A DNA stretch of 64,000 nucleotides from the NCBI RefSeq assembly GCF_004298475.1, contig NZ_SCRP01000032.1:124001-188000 (forward strand), written 5' to 3'. This document shows, in pieces, positions 14,747 through 23,203 of the stretch. How positions within the stretch are numbered: position 1 is the stretch's first letter; each line of letters begins with the position of its first letter. Source of the stretch: Paraburkholderia sp. (GTDB lineage: Bacteria > Pseudomonadota > Gammaproteobacteria > Burkholderiales > Burkholderiaceae). The position numbers and the translations under genes were made by a program. The notes under the pieces were generated by a model. It was given only the letters and a program-made list of their open reading frames with translations, was not told the origin of the DNA and did no database searches.

Positions 14747-16240
14747 TTACTGGAGCAGCTTGAGGATCTGCTGCGGCTGCGAGTTCGCCTGGGCCAGCAC
14801 CGAGATGCCGGCTTGCTGCAGAACCTGCGCCTTGCTCATTGCAGCCGATTCAGATGCGAAGTCCGCGTCCTGAATCGTCGACTGTGCGCTCGACATGTTC
14901 GTCGAAGCAGCTTGCTGAGCCGTTGCCAGACCGGTGAAGCGGGTCTGGACCGAACCGAGCGTGGCGAGCTGGTTGGCGATCGTGGCCAGTGCGTTGTTGA
15001 CGACTTCGAGGCCGAGGTTCGCGCCTGCAACCGTGCTGACGTTGATGTTGGCAACGTTGGTCGGTGCGTTGTTCTGGTTGATCTGGCCAAGGGTCGAGAC
15101 CACGCCCGACTTGTCGGCGGTTGCCGTCGTCGAGGCGCCGCCCGTCGAACCCACCTTGCCGTCGAACGTGTTTTCCACGCCCGTGGCGGAGACGAGGCTC
15201 ATGTTGCTTGCGCCGGCGTTGCTGAACATGCCCTGAACGGCGTTGTTCGAGATCTGGTTGCCGTTCTGGTCAAGGAACAGCATGCCCTTGTTGCCGTCGG
15301 ATTCGACGGTGATCGACGTGATCACGCCTGCGGTGCCCGGGGTCGTTTCGTCCTTGCCCGTCGACGGATCGATGTTGAGGCCCGAAATCGTGCCGAACAC
15401 CGTACCCGTCAGTGCCGTGGAGCCTGCGGTGTTGAATGCGGTGTCGATCGACTTGATCGCGTTGCTGGCCAGCAGGCCGCTCGTTGCATTCGAATTCAGT
15501 TCGATCGACGTGACACCGCCGCTCGTCACCGTCGAGAACAGGGTGCCCGACGTGCCCGACGACAGAACCTGGTTGTTCTGGTCGGTGTAGATGAAGCCGC
15601 CTGCGCCGTTCGACACCACGTTGATCGACGTGATCGAGCCCGGGTTGCCCGACGTGTTCGACGAGCCGTCCGTGTTCAGGTTCAGGCCCGTGAGCTGGCC
15701 CAGCGTGTTGCCGGACTGGACATAGCCGCCGCCGATATTGGCAGCCGAGAGGCTTTGGCTCATGTCGAGCGAAACGGTCTGACCGACGTTCACGCCGACT
15801 TGCACGTGCAGCACGCCAGCCGTGCCGTTCAGCAGGTTCAGGCCGTTGAACGTGGTTTGCGAAGCGATACGGTTCACTTCAGCGATTTGCTGCGAAACCG
15901 TCTTCTGGTACGACTGCATGTTGGCAGCCGTGTTATCCGGTCCCAGTGCATTGTCGGCAGCCTGGTAGATCGACTGGAGTGCGTTCTGGATCTGCATCAG
16001 CGTCGAACCGGCCGTCTGGACCATCGAAACCGCGTTGTTCGCGTTCGCAACACCTTGGTTCAGGCCGTTGATCGACGTTTGCAGCGTGCTGGCAATAGCG
16101 ATACCTGCGGGATCGTCTGCTGCGCTGTTGATGCGCTTGCCCGACGACAGGCGCGTGATCGCTTCCCTGAGCGCGCTGCCGGTGTTCGTCACGTTGTTTT
16201 GTGCAATCAGCGACGATACGTTGGTATTGATCGAGAGCAT
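14747..16240 (-). CDS. fliC: Flagellin FliC
   Basis: This 497-residue flagellin is the filament subunit, exported through the flagellar type III system. The conserved D0/D1 ends are unmistakable: MLSINTNVSSLIAQNN and SGKRINSAADDPAGIAIA at the N-terminus, and ATNMSSAQSTIQDADFASE-like AASTNMSSAQSTIQDADF followed by QVLQQAGISVLAQAN at the C-terminus. The central variable region (about residues 180-340) is rich in Ser/Thr/Asn and contains two similar modules of about 45-50 residues, roughly 183-230 and 286-335. GGAG lies 6 bases before the ATG, and a strong sigma-28 site lies about 95 bases upstream. The downstream fliD, fliT and glycosyltransferase genes make it the likely glycosylation substrate. 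Confidence 0.96.
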   Translation of the reverse strand: MLSINTNVSSLIAQNNVTNTGSALREAITRLSSGKRINSAADDPAGIAIASTLQTSINGLNQGVANANNAVSMVQTAGSTLMQIQNALQSIYQAADNALGPDNTAANMQSYQKTVSQQIAEVNRIASQTTFNGLNLLNGTAGVLHVQVGVNVGQTVSLDMSQSLSAANIGGGYVQSGNTLGQLTGLNLNTDGSSNTSGNPGSITSINVVSNGAGGFIYTDQNNQVLSSGTSGTLFSTVTSGGVTSIELNSNATSGLLASNAIKSIDTAFNTAGSTALTGTVFGTISGLNIDPSTGKDETTPGTAGVITSITVESDGNKGMLFLDQNGNQISNNAVQGMFSNAGASNMSLVSATGVENTFDGKVGSTGGASTTATADKSGVVSTLGQINQNNAPTNVANINVSTVAGANLGLEVVNNALATIANQLATLGSVQTRFTGLATAQQAASTNMSSAQSTIQDADFASESAAMSKAQVLQQAGISVLAQANSQPQQILKLLQ

Positions 16241-16332
16241 TTAATTCTCCGTTGAGGCTTTAGTCTGTGAACTTGGGCCACGTTGCAATCGGCGGAAGCA
16301 CACTACTTCATTGCTGGCCGCCTCAGTGAAGG

Positions 16333-16359
16333 TTGACGGCGCTGGTAAACAAAACTTGA
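16333..16359 (-). promoter_or_regulatory. Sigma-28 (FliA) promoter of fliC
   Basis: On the minus strand, TCAAGTTT (16359-16352), an 11-base spacer and GCCGTCAA (16340-16333) match the enterobacterial sigma-28 consensus TAAAGTTT-N11-GCCGATAA at 7/8 and 6/8 positions with exact spacing. The predicted start near 16326 gives a leader of about 85 nt. Confidence 0.75.
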
Positions 16360-16496
16360 GGCCCGGATGCAAACATTGGTGTGAAGGAAGGGTTATGCAC
16401 CTTCCAGGCGCCGGCGTCTGCAACCCGCCGGGAGCCGGCGTATGCTCGATATTCCGGGCTTGCAGCGGCCCCGACACTCATATGGAGACATCGTCC

Positions 16497-17438
16497 ATGG
16501 AACAGCGCAGGATCGGCACTTCCGCCTTGCAGGTCGCACCGCTCATGTTCGGCGGCAACGTGTTCGGCTGGACCGCCGACGAAGCAACCTCGTTTTCGAT
16601 TCTCGACGCCTTCACGGACGCAGGCCTGAACTTCATCGACACCGCGGACGTTTACTCGGCCTGGGTGCCCGGCAACCGGGGCGGGGAATCGGAGACGATC
16701 ATCGGTAAGTGGTTCGCGAAAACCAGCAAGCGCGAGAAAGTGGTGATCGCAACCAAAGTGGCGAAGTCCGCGCAGCGCCCGGGCCTGTCGGCGTCCAACA
16801 TCGCGGCGGCCGTGGAGGACTCGTTGCGGCGCTTGCAGACGGACTATATCGACGTCTATTTCTCGCACGAGGACGACCAGAAGGTGCCGCTCGAAGAGAC
16901 CCTGGGCGCGTATCAGCGGCTGATCGACGCGGGCAAGGTGCGCGTGATCGGCGCGTCGAACTACAGCGGCGCGCGTATCGAGGAGGCGCTGGCCGTCGCG
17001 CGCAAGAGCGGGTTGCCCGCCTGGCAGATTATTCAGCCTGAATACAATCTGTACGACCGTGCGCACTACGAAGCCGATCTCGAACCGGTCGCGCTCGCAC
17101 AGCAGCTTGCAGTCGTGCCCTATTACAGTCTCGCAAGCGGCTTCCTGTCGGGCAAATACCGTTCGCGTGAAGATCTGGCCAAGAGCGTGCGCGGCTCGCG
17201 CGTCGAGAAATATCTGGACCACCGCGGCATCCGGATTCTGGCGGCGCTCGACCACATCGCCCAGCGGCACGGCGCGACGCTGGCGGCCGTGGCGCTCGCG
17301 TGGCTGATCGCGCGGCCCAGCATTACGGCGCCGATTGCGAGCGCGACCTCGCTCGAACAGCTGCAAAGCCTTGCGGCGGCGGTGCGCCTGAAGCTCGATC
17401 CCGCCGATATTCAGGCGCTCAACGACGCGAGCGCATAG
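16497..17438 (+). CDS. Aldo/keto reductase
   Basis: This is a 313-residue NADPH-dependent oxidoreductase of the AKR superfamily (YghZ/Tas-like group). FIDTADVYSAW holds the Asp and the catalytic Tyr, VVIATKVAKS the Lys, and DVYFSHEDD the position of the active-site His. RVIGASNYSGARIEEAL and IQPEYNLYDR are family blocks, and LAWLIARPSITAPIASATS is the NADP phosphate-binding end. The ATG at 16497 has GGAG at 9 bases upstream; an in-frame ATG at 16482 is possible, while a frame open to 16311 runs through the fliC promoter. It is divergent from fliC, with no evident role in motility. Substrate unknown. Confidence 0.9.
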   Translation: MEQRRIGTSALQVAPLMFGGNVFGWTADEATSFSILDAFTDAGLNFIDTADVYSAWVPGNRGGESETIIGKWFAKTSKREKVVIATKVAKSAQRPGLSASNIAAAVEDSLRRLQTDYIDVYFSHEDDQKVPLEETLGAYQRLIDAGKVRVIGASNYSGARIEEALAVARKSGLPAWQIIQPEYNLYDRAHYEADLEPVALAQQLAVVPYYSLASGFLSGKYRSREDLAKSVRGSRVEKYLDHRGIRILAALDHIAQRHGATLAAVALAWLIARPSITAPIASATSLEQLQSLAAAVRLKLDPADIQALNDASA

Positions 17439-17738
17439 ATGGGTGATTTTCTAAGTGCCTGATCCGAATGGGGAAAAAGAACGAGGCGAGGCGCAATCCT
17501 GTGCGAATCCTGATTTTTCAGGTACAATCCCCGGCTCGATGGAATTTTTACCCAAATTTTTTATTCGTCGCGCCTTTAGGGGGTGATTCTTGCTGCGACG
17601 AAACAGGTGGGGTAGCGCCCGTAGTATTGGTAGCTTCGGAAGTGGCTCCTCACCGGCATGAGGTGGATGCAGGCAGATGCATGAGGCCCATGCCATTCGT
17701 GCAAGACCAACCCGATTCAGTAATTTAAAGGTATAGAA
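17439..17738 (+). other. rpsU leader and promoter region
   Basis: About 300 bases without a gene. A TACAAT box at 17523-17528 could be a -10 element, though a good -35 is not visible. The leader downstream can form small hairpins such as CCTCA-N6-TGAGG and GCATG-N4-CATGC near 17650-17700. A structured, possibly autoregulated rpsU leader is plausible but not demonstrated. Confidence 0.4.
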
Positions 17739-17951
17739 ATGACGACGATTCTCCTGAAAGAAAACGAGCCGTTCGAAGTTGCGATCCGTCGCTTTCGCCG
17801 TGCAATCGAAAAGAACGGCCTGATCGCTGAACTGCGTGAGCGCCAGTCGTACGAAAAGCCGACGGCTGTTCGTAAGCGCAAGAAGGCCGCTGCAGTCAAG
17901 CGCCTGCACAAGCGCCTGCGCAGCCAGCAGCTGCCGAAGAAGCTCCACTAA
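17739..17951 (+). CDS. rpsU: 30S ribosomal protein bS21
   Basis: This 70-residue protein matches S21 along its length: basic helices [19 protein letters not shown] and [18 protein letters not shown], ending [13 protein letters not shown]. bS21 binds the platform of the small subunit near the anti-Shine-Dalgarno region and helps initiation. An AAAGG lies just upstream of the ATG. Here it stands alone; the usual dnaG-rpoD partners are absent. Confidence 0.97.
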   Translation: MTTILLKENEPFEVAIRRFRRAIEKNGLIAELRERQSYEKPTAVRKRKKAAAVKRLHKRLRSQQLPKKLH

Positions 17952-17979
17952 GCTTTTTCGCGTTTCAAGCGTTCCGCCG

Positions 17980-18018
17980 ACGGCGGCGCATGCTTCGTCA
18001 GAAGCTGCGCCGCCGTTT
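17980..18018 (+). terminator. Intrinsic terminator after rpsU
   Basis: An 11-bp perfect stem (17980-17990 with 18006-18016) encloses a second short stem GCTTC/GAAGC, followed by TTTGCATTT. It lies about 30 bases past the rpsU stop. Confidence 0.7.
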
Positions 18019-18063
18019 GCATTTGGGGCGGCGGCGCGTCCATCACGAGGGCACGATCAGGCG

Positions 18064-18696
18064 TTATACGTTACGCGCCGCACGGCGCGGCTTGCCCTGC
18101 GCCGCGCAGTTCGCATGGCAGATGCAGTTGCGCTCATGGTCGTTGACCATGCCCACCGCCTGCATGAACGCATAGCAGATCGTCGTGCCGACGAATTTGC
18201 AGCCGTATTTCTTGAGCGCCTTGCTGAGCGCGTCCGAGATATCCGTAGAGGCCGGCGCGTCGCGATACGAGGGCCAGTCGTTCTGGATCGGTGTGTCGTC
18301 CACGAACGACCAGATGAATTTCGCAAGCGAGCCGTGCTCGGCCTGAATTTCCAGCACCGCACGCGCATTGACGATGGCCGCCTCGATCTTGGCGCGATTG
18401 CGCACGATGGATGCGTCCTGCATGAGCGTTTCGACGTGCTTCGGCGTGAAGCGCGCGACTTTCTGGATGTCGAACTGCGCGAATGCACGCCGGTATCCCT
18501 CGCGCTTGTTCAGGATCGTGGACCACGAAAGACCCGCCTGTGCGCCCTCCAGCACGAGCATCTCGTATAGATGCTGGTCGTCGCGCGACGGCACGCCCCA
18601 CTCGGTGTCGTGGTAATGCGCCATCGCTTCGGTCGTCGCCCAGTTGCAGCGCTGCGCTGCCCCGGTCACGTCGCTTACGCCAGTCACGTCGGTCAC
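18064..18696 (-). CDS. tag: DNA-3-methyladenine glycosylase I
   Basis: This 210-residue helix-hairpin-helix glycosylase removes 3-methyladenine from alkylated DNA. Hallmarks are RCNWATT and HDTEWGVPSRDD near the N-terminus, EGAQAGLSWSTILNKREGYRRAF, and KYGCKFVGTTICYAFMQAVG followed by NDHERNCICH. The Cys and His at the two ends (C17, H29 and the His/Cys of NDHERNC) correspond to the zinc-snap ligands of Tag. The start is a GTG at 18696 with AAGGAG 8 bases upstream. The first 15 residues repeat DVTG-like units and may be dispensable. It is convergent with rpsU and unrelated to motility. Confidence 0.94.
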   Translation of the reverse strand: MTDVTGVSDVTGAAQRCNWATTEAMAHYHDTEWGVPSRDDQHLYEMLVLEGAQAGLSWSTILNKREGYRRAFAQFDIQKVARFTPKHVETLMQDASIVRNRAKIEAAIVNARAVLEIQAEHGSLAKFIWSFVDDTPIQNDWPSYRDAPASTDISDALSKALKKYGCKFVGTTICYAFMQAVGMVNDHERNCICHANCAAQGKPRRAARNV

Positions 18697-18864
18697 GTCG
18701 ATCTCTCCTTGCCGCCAGTTCGTTCAGTTCACGCCAGCATAGCGGATCGCGAATGCCGGGCCACCCTGGTCATCCGGCCAATTGTGCGAACGCCACGGAC
18801 CCGTTAGTCTCTGCGGCACGGCTCATCACCAAACAGACCCGCAACAGACGCGGCACTCATCATC

Positions 18865-19749
18865 ATGCAGACACACACCTGGCTGATCGGCGTGGACGGC
18901 GGCGGCACCGGCACGCGCGTGGCGCTCGGCGACGCGAATGGCGCGGAGCTCGCGCGCGCCGCCGCCGGCCCTTCGGGCCTCGGGCTCGGCATCGCCCGCG
19001 CGTGGGAATCCATCGAGTCGGGTTGCCGTGCCGCGTTCGCCAACGCGGGGCTTACGTTCGACTGGTCGCGCTGCGTGCTCGGCTGCGGGCTCGCGGGCGT
19101 GAACAACCCGGACTGGCTCGCCGCGTTTCGCCAGCAGGTGCCGCAGGTGGCGGGCCTCGCCGTGGAAAGCGACGCCTACACGACGTTGCTCGGCGCGCAC
19201 GGCGGCGAGCCCGGCGTGGTGGTTGCGCTTGGCACGGGCAGCATCGCCGCTGCTCTCGACAGTACGGGCGCGTGCCGGATCGCAGGCGGCTTCGGCTTTC
19301 CGTCCGGCGACGAGGCGAGCGGCGCCTGGTTTGGCCTGCGTGCAATCGTCCGGGCGCAGCAGGCGCTGGATGGCCGCGCGCCGCTCGATGCCTTCGCACA
19401 GGCGCTGCTCGCCCACACCGGCTCGACCGATCGCGACAGTCTCATCGTCTGGCTGTGCGCGGCGAACCAGACTGCCTACGCCAGCCTCGCGCCCGTGGTG
19501 CTCGCGCATCGCGAGCATCCGTTTGCCGCGAAGCTACTGGCCGAAGCGGGCGAAGCCATCGCGCAGTTCATCGGCGCGCTCGACCCTACTGCCACGTTGC
19601 CCGCGGCGCTCTCGGGCGGGCTTGGCCAGCCGCTGCGCGAATGGGTGCCGCAGGCGGTGCGCGCGCGGCTGCGCGCGCCACTCGCCGATTCGGCGAGTGG
19701 CGCGCTGCGGCTCGCGCAGCGCGAAGCCGCACGACTTGCGCAGGCATAG
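18865..19749 (+). CDS. BadF/BadG/BcrA/BcrD-type ATPase, probable N-acetylglucosamine kinase
   Basis: This is a 294-residue member of the ASKHA sugar-kinase fold. The phosphate-1 loop is IGVDGGGTGTRVALGD, and the second phosphate/adenosine region includes VVALGTGSIAAAL and FPSGDEASGAWFG. Family members of this length phosphorylate amino sugars such as GlcNAc or glucosamine in the cytoplasm. Downstream is a HAD sugar-phosphatase-like gene on the same strand, 162 bases away. The amino-sugar link to the nearby glycosylation genes is tempting but unsupported. Confidence 0.85.
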   Translation: MQTHTWLIGVDGGGTGTRVALGDANGAELARAAAGPSGLGLGIARAWESIESGCRAAFANAGLTFDWSRCVLGCGLAGVNNPDWLAAFRQQVPQVAGLAVESDAYTTLLGAHGGEPGVVVALGTGSIAAALDSTGACRIAGGFGFPSGDEASGAWFGLRAIVRAQQALDGRAPLDAFAQALLAHTGSTDRDSLIVWLCAANQTAYASLAPVVLAHREHPFAAKLLAEAGEAIAQFIGALDPTATLPAALSGGLGQPLREWVPQAVRARLRAPLADSASGALRLAQREAARLAQA

Positions 19750-19911
19750 ACGTAAGCGCGGCAAGCGTAGTAAGCGTGGACTAGGAGGCGGCGCGCCGGG
19801 CGCAACGCCAGTTCGTAATTAGGGAGCAGAAATCGAGCAGGAACGAACGGCGCAGCGTTACTGAGGCGGTGTTAGCATTAAGCGTTTAACATCTGCTGCC
19901 CGACGACTCCC

Positions 19912-20733
19912 ATGTACAAGGTCATCGCAACCGATCTTGACGGCACGCTGCTCAACTCCGATCACCAGCTCGATCCGTTCACGGTTGCCACGCTCAATAC
20001 CCTCGACGCACAAGGTCTGCGGTTTGTCATCGCGACCGGGCGCCACTACTGCGACGTCGCCGGCATCCGGGATCTGCTGGGCATCCGGCCGTATCTGATC
20101 ACCTCGAACGGTGCGCGCGTCCATGCACCGGACGATACGCTGATCGACGCCGCGAACCTGCCCGAAACGATCGTCCAGCGTCTGGTCGCGCCCGAGGTAA
20201 CCGGCACGCACGGCCGCGTGATCGTGAGCCTCTTCGCCGACGATGCCTGGTTCATCGACCGCGACGCGCCCGAACTGCTCGCTTTTCACCAGGATTCGGG
20301 CTTTACCTATCGTGTGACCGATCTGCGCACGCATGACGGCGTGGGCATCGCCAAGGCGCTTTATATCGGCGACCCCGCCGATCTCGCGCAGGTATCGCAG
20401 CGGCTCGCGGACGAATTCGGCGACGCGCTCTACGTCACGTATTCGCTGCCGGATTGTCTCGAAGTGATGGTGGCGGGCGTTTCGAAGGGGCGCGCGCTGC
20501 GCGTCGTGCTTGAGCGGCTCGGCGTCGCGACGGCGGGCTGCGTCGCGTTCGGCGACAACATGAACGACATCGACCTGCTTGAAACAGCCGGGCATCCGTT
20601 CATGATGAACAACGCGAATCCCGATCTCATCGCACGTCTGCCGAAGGTTCCGCGCATCGGCAACAACTTCGAAGCGGGCGTTGCGCGGCATCTGCGCAAG
20701 CTTTTCGCGCTCGGCGACGAATCCGTTTCGTAA
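19912..20733 (+). CDS. Cof-type HAD-IIB family phosphatase
   Basis: This is a 273-residue haloacid-dehalogenase hydrolase. Motif I is DLDGTLLNSDH with nucleophile D8 and acid D10; motif II lies in FVIATGRHY; the lysine of motif III is in VSKGRALRVVLERLGV; motif IV is FGDNMNDIDLLETAG. The C2B cap sits between motifs II and III. Cof/YidA-type enzymes dephosphorylate sugar phosphates and cofactors with broad specificity, so the true substrate cannot be assigned. Confidence 0.9.
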   Translation: MYKVIATDLDGTLLNSDHQLDPFTVATLNTLDAQGLRFVIATGRHYCDVAGIRDLLGIRPYLITSNGARVHAPDDTLIDAANLPETIVQRLVAPEVTGTHGRVIVSLFADDAWFIDRDAPELLAFHQDSGFTYRVTDLRTHDGVGIAKALYIGDPADLAQVSQRLADEFGDALYVTYSLPDCLEVMVAGVSKGRALRVVLERLGVATAGCVAFGDNMNDIDLLETAGHPFMMNNANPDLIARLPKVPRIGNNFEAGVARHLRKLFALGDESVS

Positions 20734-20743
20734 GCCAGGCGCG

Positions 20744-21418
20744 TCAGCGCGCGGGCGGCAGTGCGGCACAGGGGCAGTCGTCGGCGCGGTCGTCGAGGTC
20801 TTCGTGCTCGTGCGAGAAATGCGCCCGTGGCGTGCCGCCGCTCCAGTCGATGCGCACGACGTAGATGCTGTCGAAATCGTTGCTTTTCCATGACGGTACG
20901 TCGCTGGCTGCGCCGCCGTGCGCGCCGACGATCTGCCGCGCCAGCTCCTCGACCTCGCGATGTTCCCAGGCCACGAGCACGGTCCGGTTCGCCCACTTCG
21001 GATCGATGAGCGCGCCGCCAAGCTCGCCAATCTGCGAAAAGCCGTACGGCGTCTGCACCGGCAGGCCGAACTGGATCGCGGTTGGCTCGATGGTCGCGAG
21101 CGGGCGCACGTAGTAGTATGGCTGGCCGTTGTCGTTTTTGCGCTCGCCCGGGTCCGGTGCGTAGATGGCGTCGGGCTTGCCGTATTTCGCGGCGATCACC
21201 GCCGGCAGCGCAAGCGCGCGATTCAATCCCTTGCAGCTGAGCTGGCCGAGACCGGTGGGCGGTTTTTCGGCGTGCCGGACGAATACGAGCGTTTCGATAT
21301 TGCTTTGCGCCGAGGGTGCTGTGGGCGCTGTGGGTGCAGCGGCCGCTTTCGTGCAGACGCTTAACGCCGCCGCGAAGCACAGGACGATGCGGATAAGCGA
21401 GGCGAAGGAGCGCTCCAT
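20744..21418 (-). CDS. Secreted histidine-phosphatase-superfamily protein
   Basis: This 224-residue protein has an N-terminal signal peptide (LIRIVLCFAAALSVCTKAAAA, cleavage near residue 28) followed by a Pro/Ala-rich linker. The phosphohistidine motif is FVRHAEKP (R48-H49), an RHxE variant of the RHG motif, and the second catalytic His is probably in LVAWEHREVEELA. The C-terminus is rich in His, Asp and Cys (HFSHEHEDLDDRADDCPC), an unusual tail that might bind metal. The predicted location is periplasmic; substrate unknown. Confidence 0.82.
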   Translation of the reverse strand: MERSFASLIRIVLCFAAALSVCTKAAAAPTAPTAPSAQSNIETLVFVRHAEKPPTGLGQLSCKGLNRALALPAVIAAKYGKPDAIYAPDPGERKNDNGQPYYYVRPLATIEPTAIQFGLPVQTPYGFSQIGELGGALIDPKWANRTVLVAWEHREVEELARQIVGAHGGAASDVPSWKSNDFDSIYVVRIDWSGGTPRAHFSHEHEDLDDRADDCPCAALPPAR

Positions 21419-21636
21419 GGTGCGGGCCGTGGCGGGAAGATCGGTGGGTCGCCCGATTCTAGCAGCGCGTGCGGGCAGCCGGGCCGGAAAGGAAGACGGG
21501 CGCCGTGGCGCCCGTTCTCATGTGCGGGCGGCGCCGTCGAGCGCTCCCGCTGGGTGTCGGTGTGTGTCGGTGTGTGTTGCTGGGTTTTGCTGTGCGTTGC
21601 CCGGTGCAGTTGTATACAGCAGAAGCAGAATGCCCC

Positions 21637-22353
21637 TCAGCTTGCCTGGCGGCGGCAAGCCACTGCCGGATAGACCAGACTTGCGACGATCGCGCCTGCG
21701 ATCGGCGCCACCCAGAAGAGCCAGAGTTGGGAGAGCGCTTCGACGCCGCTGACGAGCGCCGGGCCGGTCGAGCGCGCCGGGTTCACGGACGTGTTGGTGA
21801 CCGGGATCGAGATGAGGTGGATCAGCGTGAGGCACAGGCCGATCGCAATCGGCGCGAAGCCGGCGGGCGCGCGTGGGTCGGTGGCGCCGAGAATCACGAA
21901 CAGGAAGAAGCCTGTCATCACCGCTTCGCACAGGAAAGCGGCAATCAACGAATACTGGCCGGGCGAGCGCTCGCCATAGCCGTTCGTTCCAAAGCTGTTC
22001 GTGGCAAGGTCGAAATCCGGATTGCCGAGGGCGATGAGGTACAGCGTGAACGCGCCGAGCGTGGCGCCGATCACCTGCACCGCGATATACGGGATGAGAT
22101 CGCGCGCGGGAAAGCGTCCGGCGACCACGAGGCCGATGCTCACCGCCGGATTCAGGTGACAACCGGAAATGTGCCCGATGGCAAAGGCCATGGTGAGTAC
22201 CGTCAGGCCAAATGCCAGCGCGACGCCCGCAAAACCGATGCCGAGGCCGTGGTTGCCGAAACTGGCGGCGAGCACGGCGCTGCCGCAGCCGCCGAGTACC
22301 AGCCAGAATGTGCCGAACAGTTCGGCGGCAAGCCGTTTGGATAAGTGCATCAT
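21637..22353 (-). CDS. aqpZ: Aquaporin Z
   Basis: This 238-residue major intrinsic protein has six transmembrane helices and both NPA half-helix motifs: [11 protein letters not shown] and [15 protein letters not shown]. The Arg after the second NPA and the His and small residues nearby fit the narrow selectivity filter of water channels, as does the family-typical start [23 protein letters not shown]. It allows osmotic water flow across the inner membrane. It is monocistronic and oriented away from the H-NS-like gene. The ATG at 22350 (MHL) is an equally good start. Confidence 0.95.
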   Translation of the reverse strand: MMHLSKRLAAELFGTFWLVLGGCGSAVLAASFGNHGLGIGFAGVALAFGLTVLTMAFAIGHISGCHLNPAVSIGLVVAGRFPARDLIPYIAVQVIGATLGAFTLYLIALGNPDFDLATNSFGTNGYGERSPGQYSLIAAFLCEAVMTGFFLFVILGATDPRAPAGFAPIAIGLCLTLIHLISIPVTNTSVNPARSTGPALVSGVEALSQLWLFWVAPIAGAIVASLVYPAVACRRQAS

Positions 22354-22637
22354 GTGACACCTCGAATAGATGTTTTGAAAGGGGCTTACAAAACTGAATC
22401 GAGTCTGCGAGTGGTCGATTCTAGGCAGTCGATTGATCGGCGGGTGTCAAAGATTGTCAATTCCGATACCTCGGGTCGCATTATTGCGTACTACAGATCC
22501 ACGGTTTGACTGCGGGCGATCAATGGTTAAATATTGGAAATATTCCGATAAAGCGGTATTAATAGTGATTGCTAATTCTTGTCGTTACGACTAATCTCGG
22601 TGCGAGTTGCTTAGCTTTGTAATCAAAGGGGATCGGA
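22354..22637. other. AT-rich intergenic region upstream of the H-NS-like gene
   Basis: This divergent spacer between aqpZ and the H-NS-like gene is clearly richer in A/T than its surroundings between about 22480 and 22600 (runs such as TTAAATATTGGAAATATTCC). H-NS-family proteins bind such DNA, so autoregulation is plausible. No clear promoter can be fixed. Confidence 0.5.
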
Positions 22638-22934
22638 ATGTCGCAATATTCAGAACTCAAAGCCCAGATCGCCAGGCTCCAGGCACAGGCCGAAGAAGCG
22701 CGGCGTACCGAAATCGCGGATGTGATTGCCATGATTCGCGAAAAGATTGTGGAATACGGGCTGAGCGCCCAGGACCTCGGCTTCGTGGCTGCGGCCCGGC
22801 GCGGACGCCCGCCGAAGAAGGCGCCGCTGCCTCCGCGCTACCAGGATCCGAAAACCGGCGCGACCTGGAGCGGGCGCGGCAAGCCGCCTAAATGGATTGC
22901 GGGAAAAAATCGCGAACGCTTTCTGATGGCCTAA
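22638..22934 (+). CDS. H-NS-family nucleoid-associated protein
   Basis: This 98-residue protein has an N-terminal coiled-coil oligomerisation helix (MSQYSELKAQIARLQAQAEEARR) and a C-terminal H-NS DNA-binding motif (YQDPKTGATWSGRGKPPKWI) preceded by an AT-hook-like RRGRPPKK. This matches the short BpH3/H-NS paralogues common in Burkholderiaceae. It probably silences AT-rich genes. GGGGATCGG precedes the ATG. H-NS proteins influence flhDC in enterobacteria, and flhDC lies 2 kb downstream, but no link is shown here. Confidence 0.93.
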   Translation: MSQYSELKAQIARLQAQAEEARRTEIADVIAMIREKIVEYGLSAQDLGFVAAARRGRPPKKAPLPPRYQDPKTGATWSGRGKPPKWIAGKNRERFLMA

Positions 22935-22944
22935 GCCAGTTCAA

Positions 22945-22970
22945 GCAGGCTTTAGCCAGCTAAAGCCTGC
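22945..22970. other. Perfect 11-bp hairpin after the H-NS-like gene
   Basis: GCAGGCTTTAG (22945-22955) pairs perfectly with CTAAAGCCTGC (22960-22970) across a CCAG loop, ten bases past the stop codon. No T-run follows. Confidence 0.6.
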
Positions 22971-23075
22971 GATTGCCAGCGATTGCCAGGTTAAGCGGCG
23001 TGCGCCAGCGAGGTTTAAGCGCGCGCCCGCAACCCGGCTATTGCGCCGGTTGTGCATGCCGCATGCGTGCATGCG

Positions 23076-23109
23076 AAAAGCGCCGCATGGTTCCATGCGG
23101 CGCTTTTTT
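23076..23109. terminator. Strong bidirectional intrinsic terminator
   Basis: A perfect 15-bp stem (23076-23090 with 23093-23107) has A4 on one side and T6 on the other, with a 2-base formal loop. It can end the H-NS-like transcript on the plus strand and the glycosyltransferase transcript on the minus strand. Confidence 0.88.
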
Positions 23110-23203
23110 ATGCGAATAAGGTAATGGCGCTAATCGACAGTACGCACACGATTTGGATGACGTATTCGTCGGTTTTATCTCAGTGTTTCATGTCGGATGC
23201 CAT

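Noticed and set aside
16286..16313. GCCGATTG with TGAAG upstream of fliC as a second sigma-28 promoter
   Set aside because: The -10 half is good but no -35 lies at the right spacing; the site at 16333-16359 fits far better.
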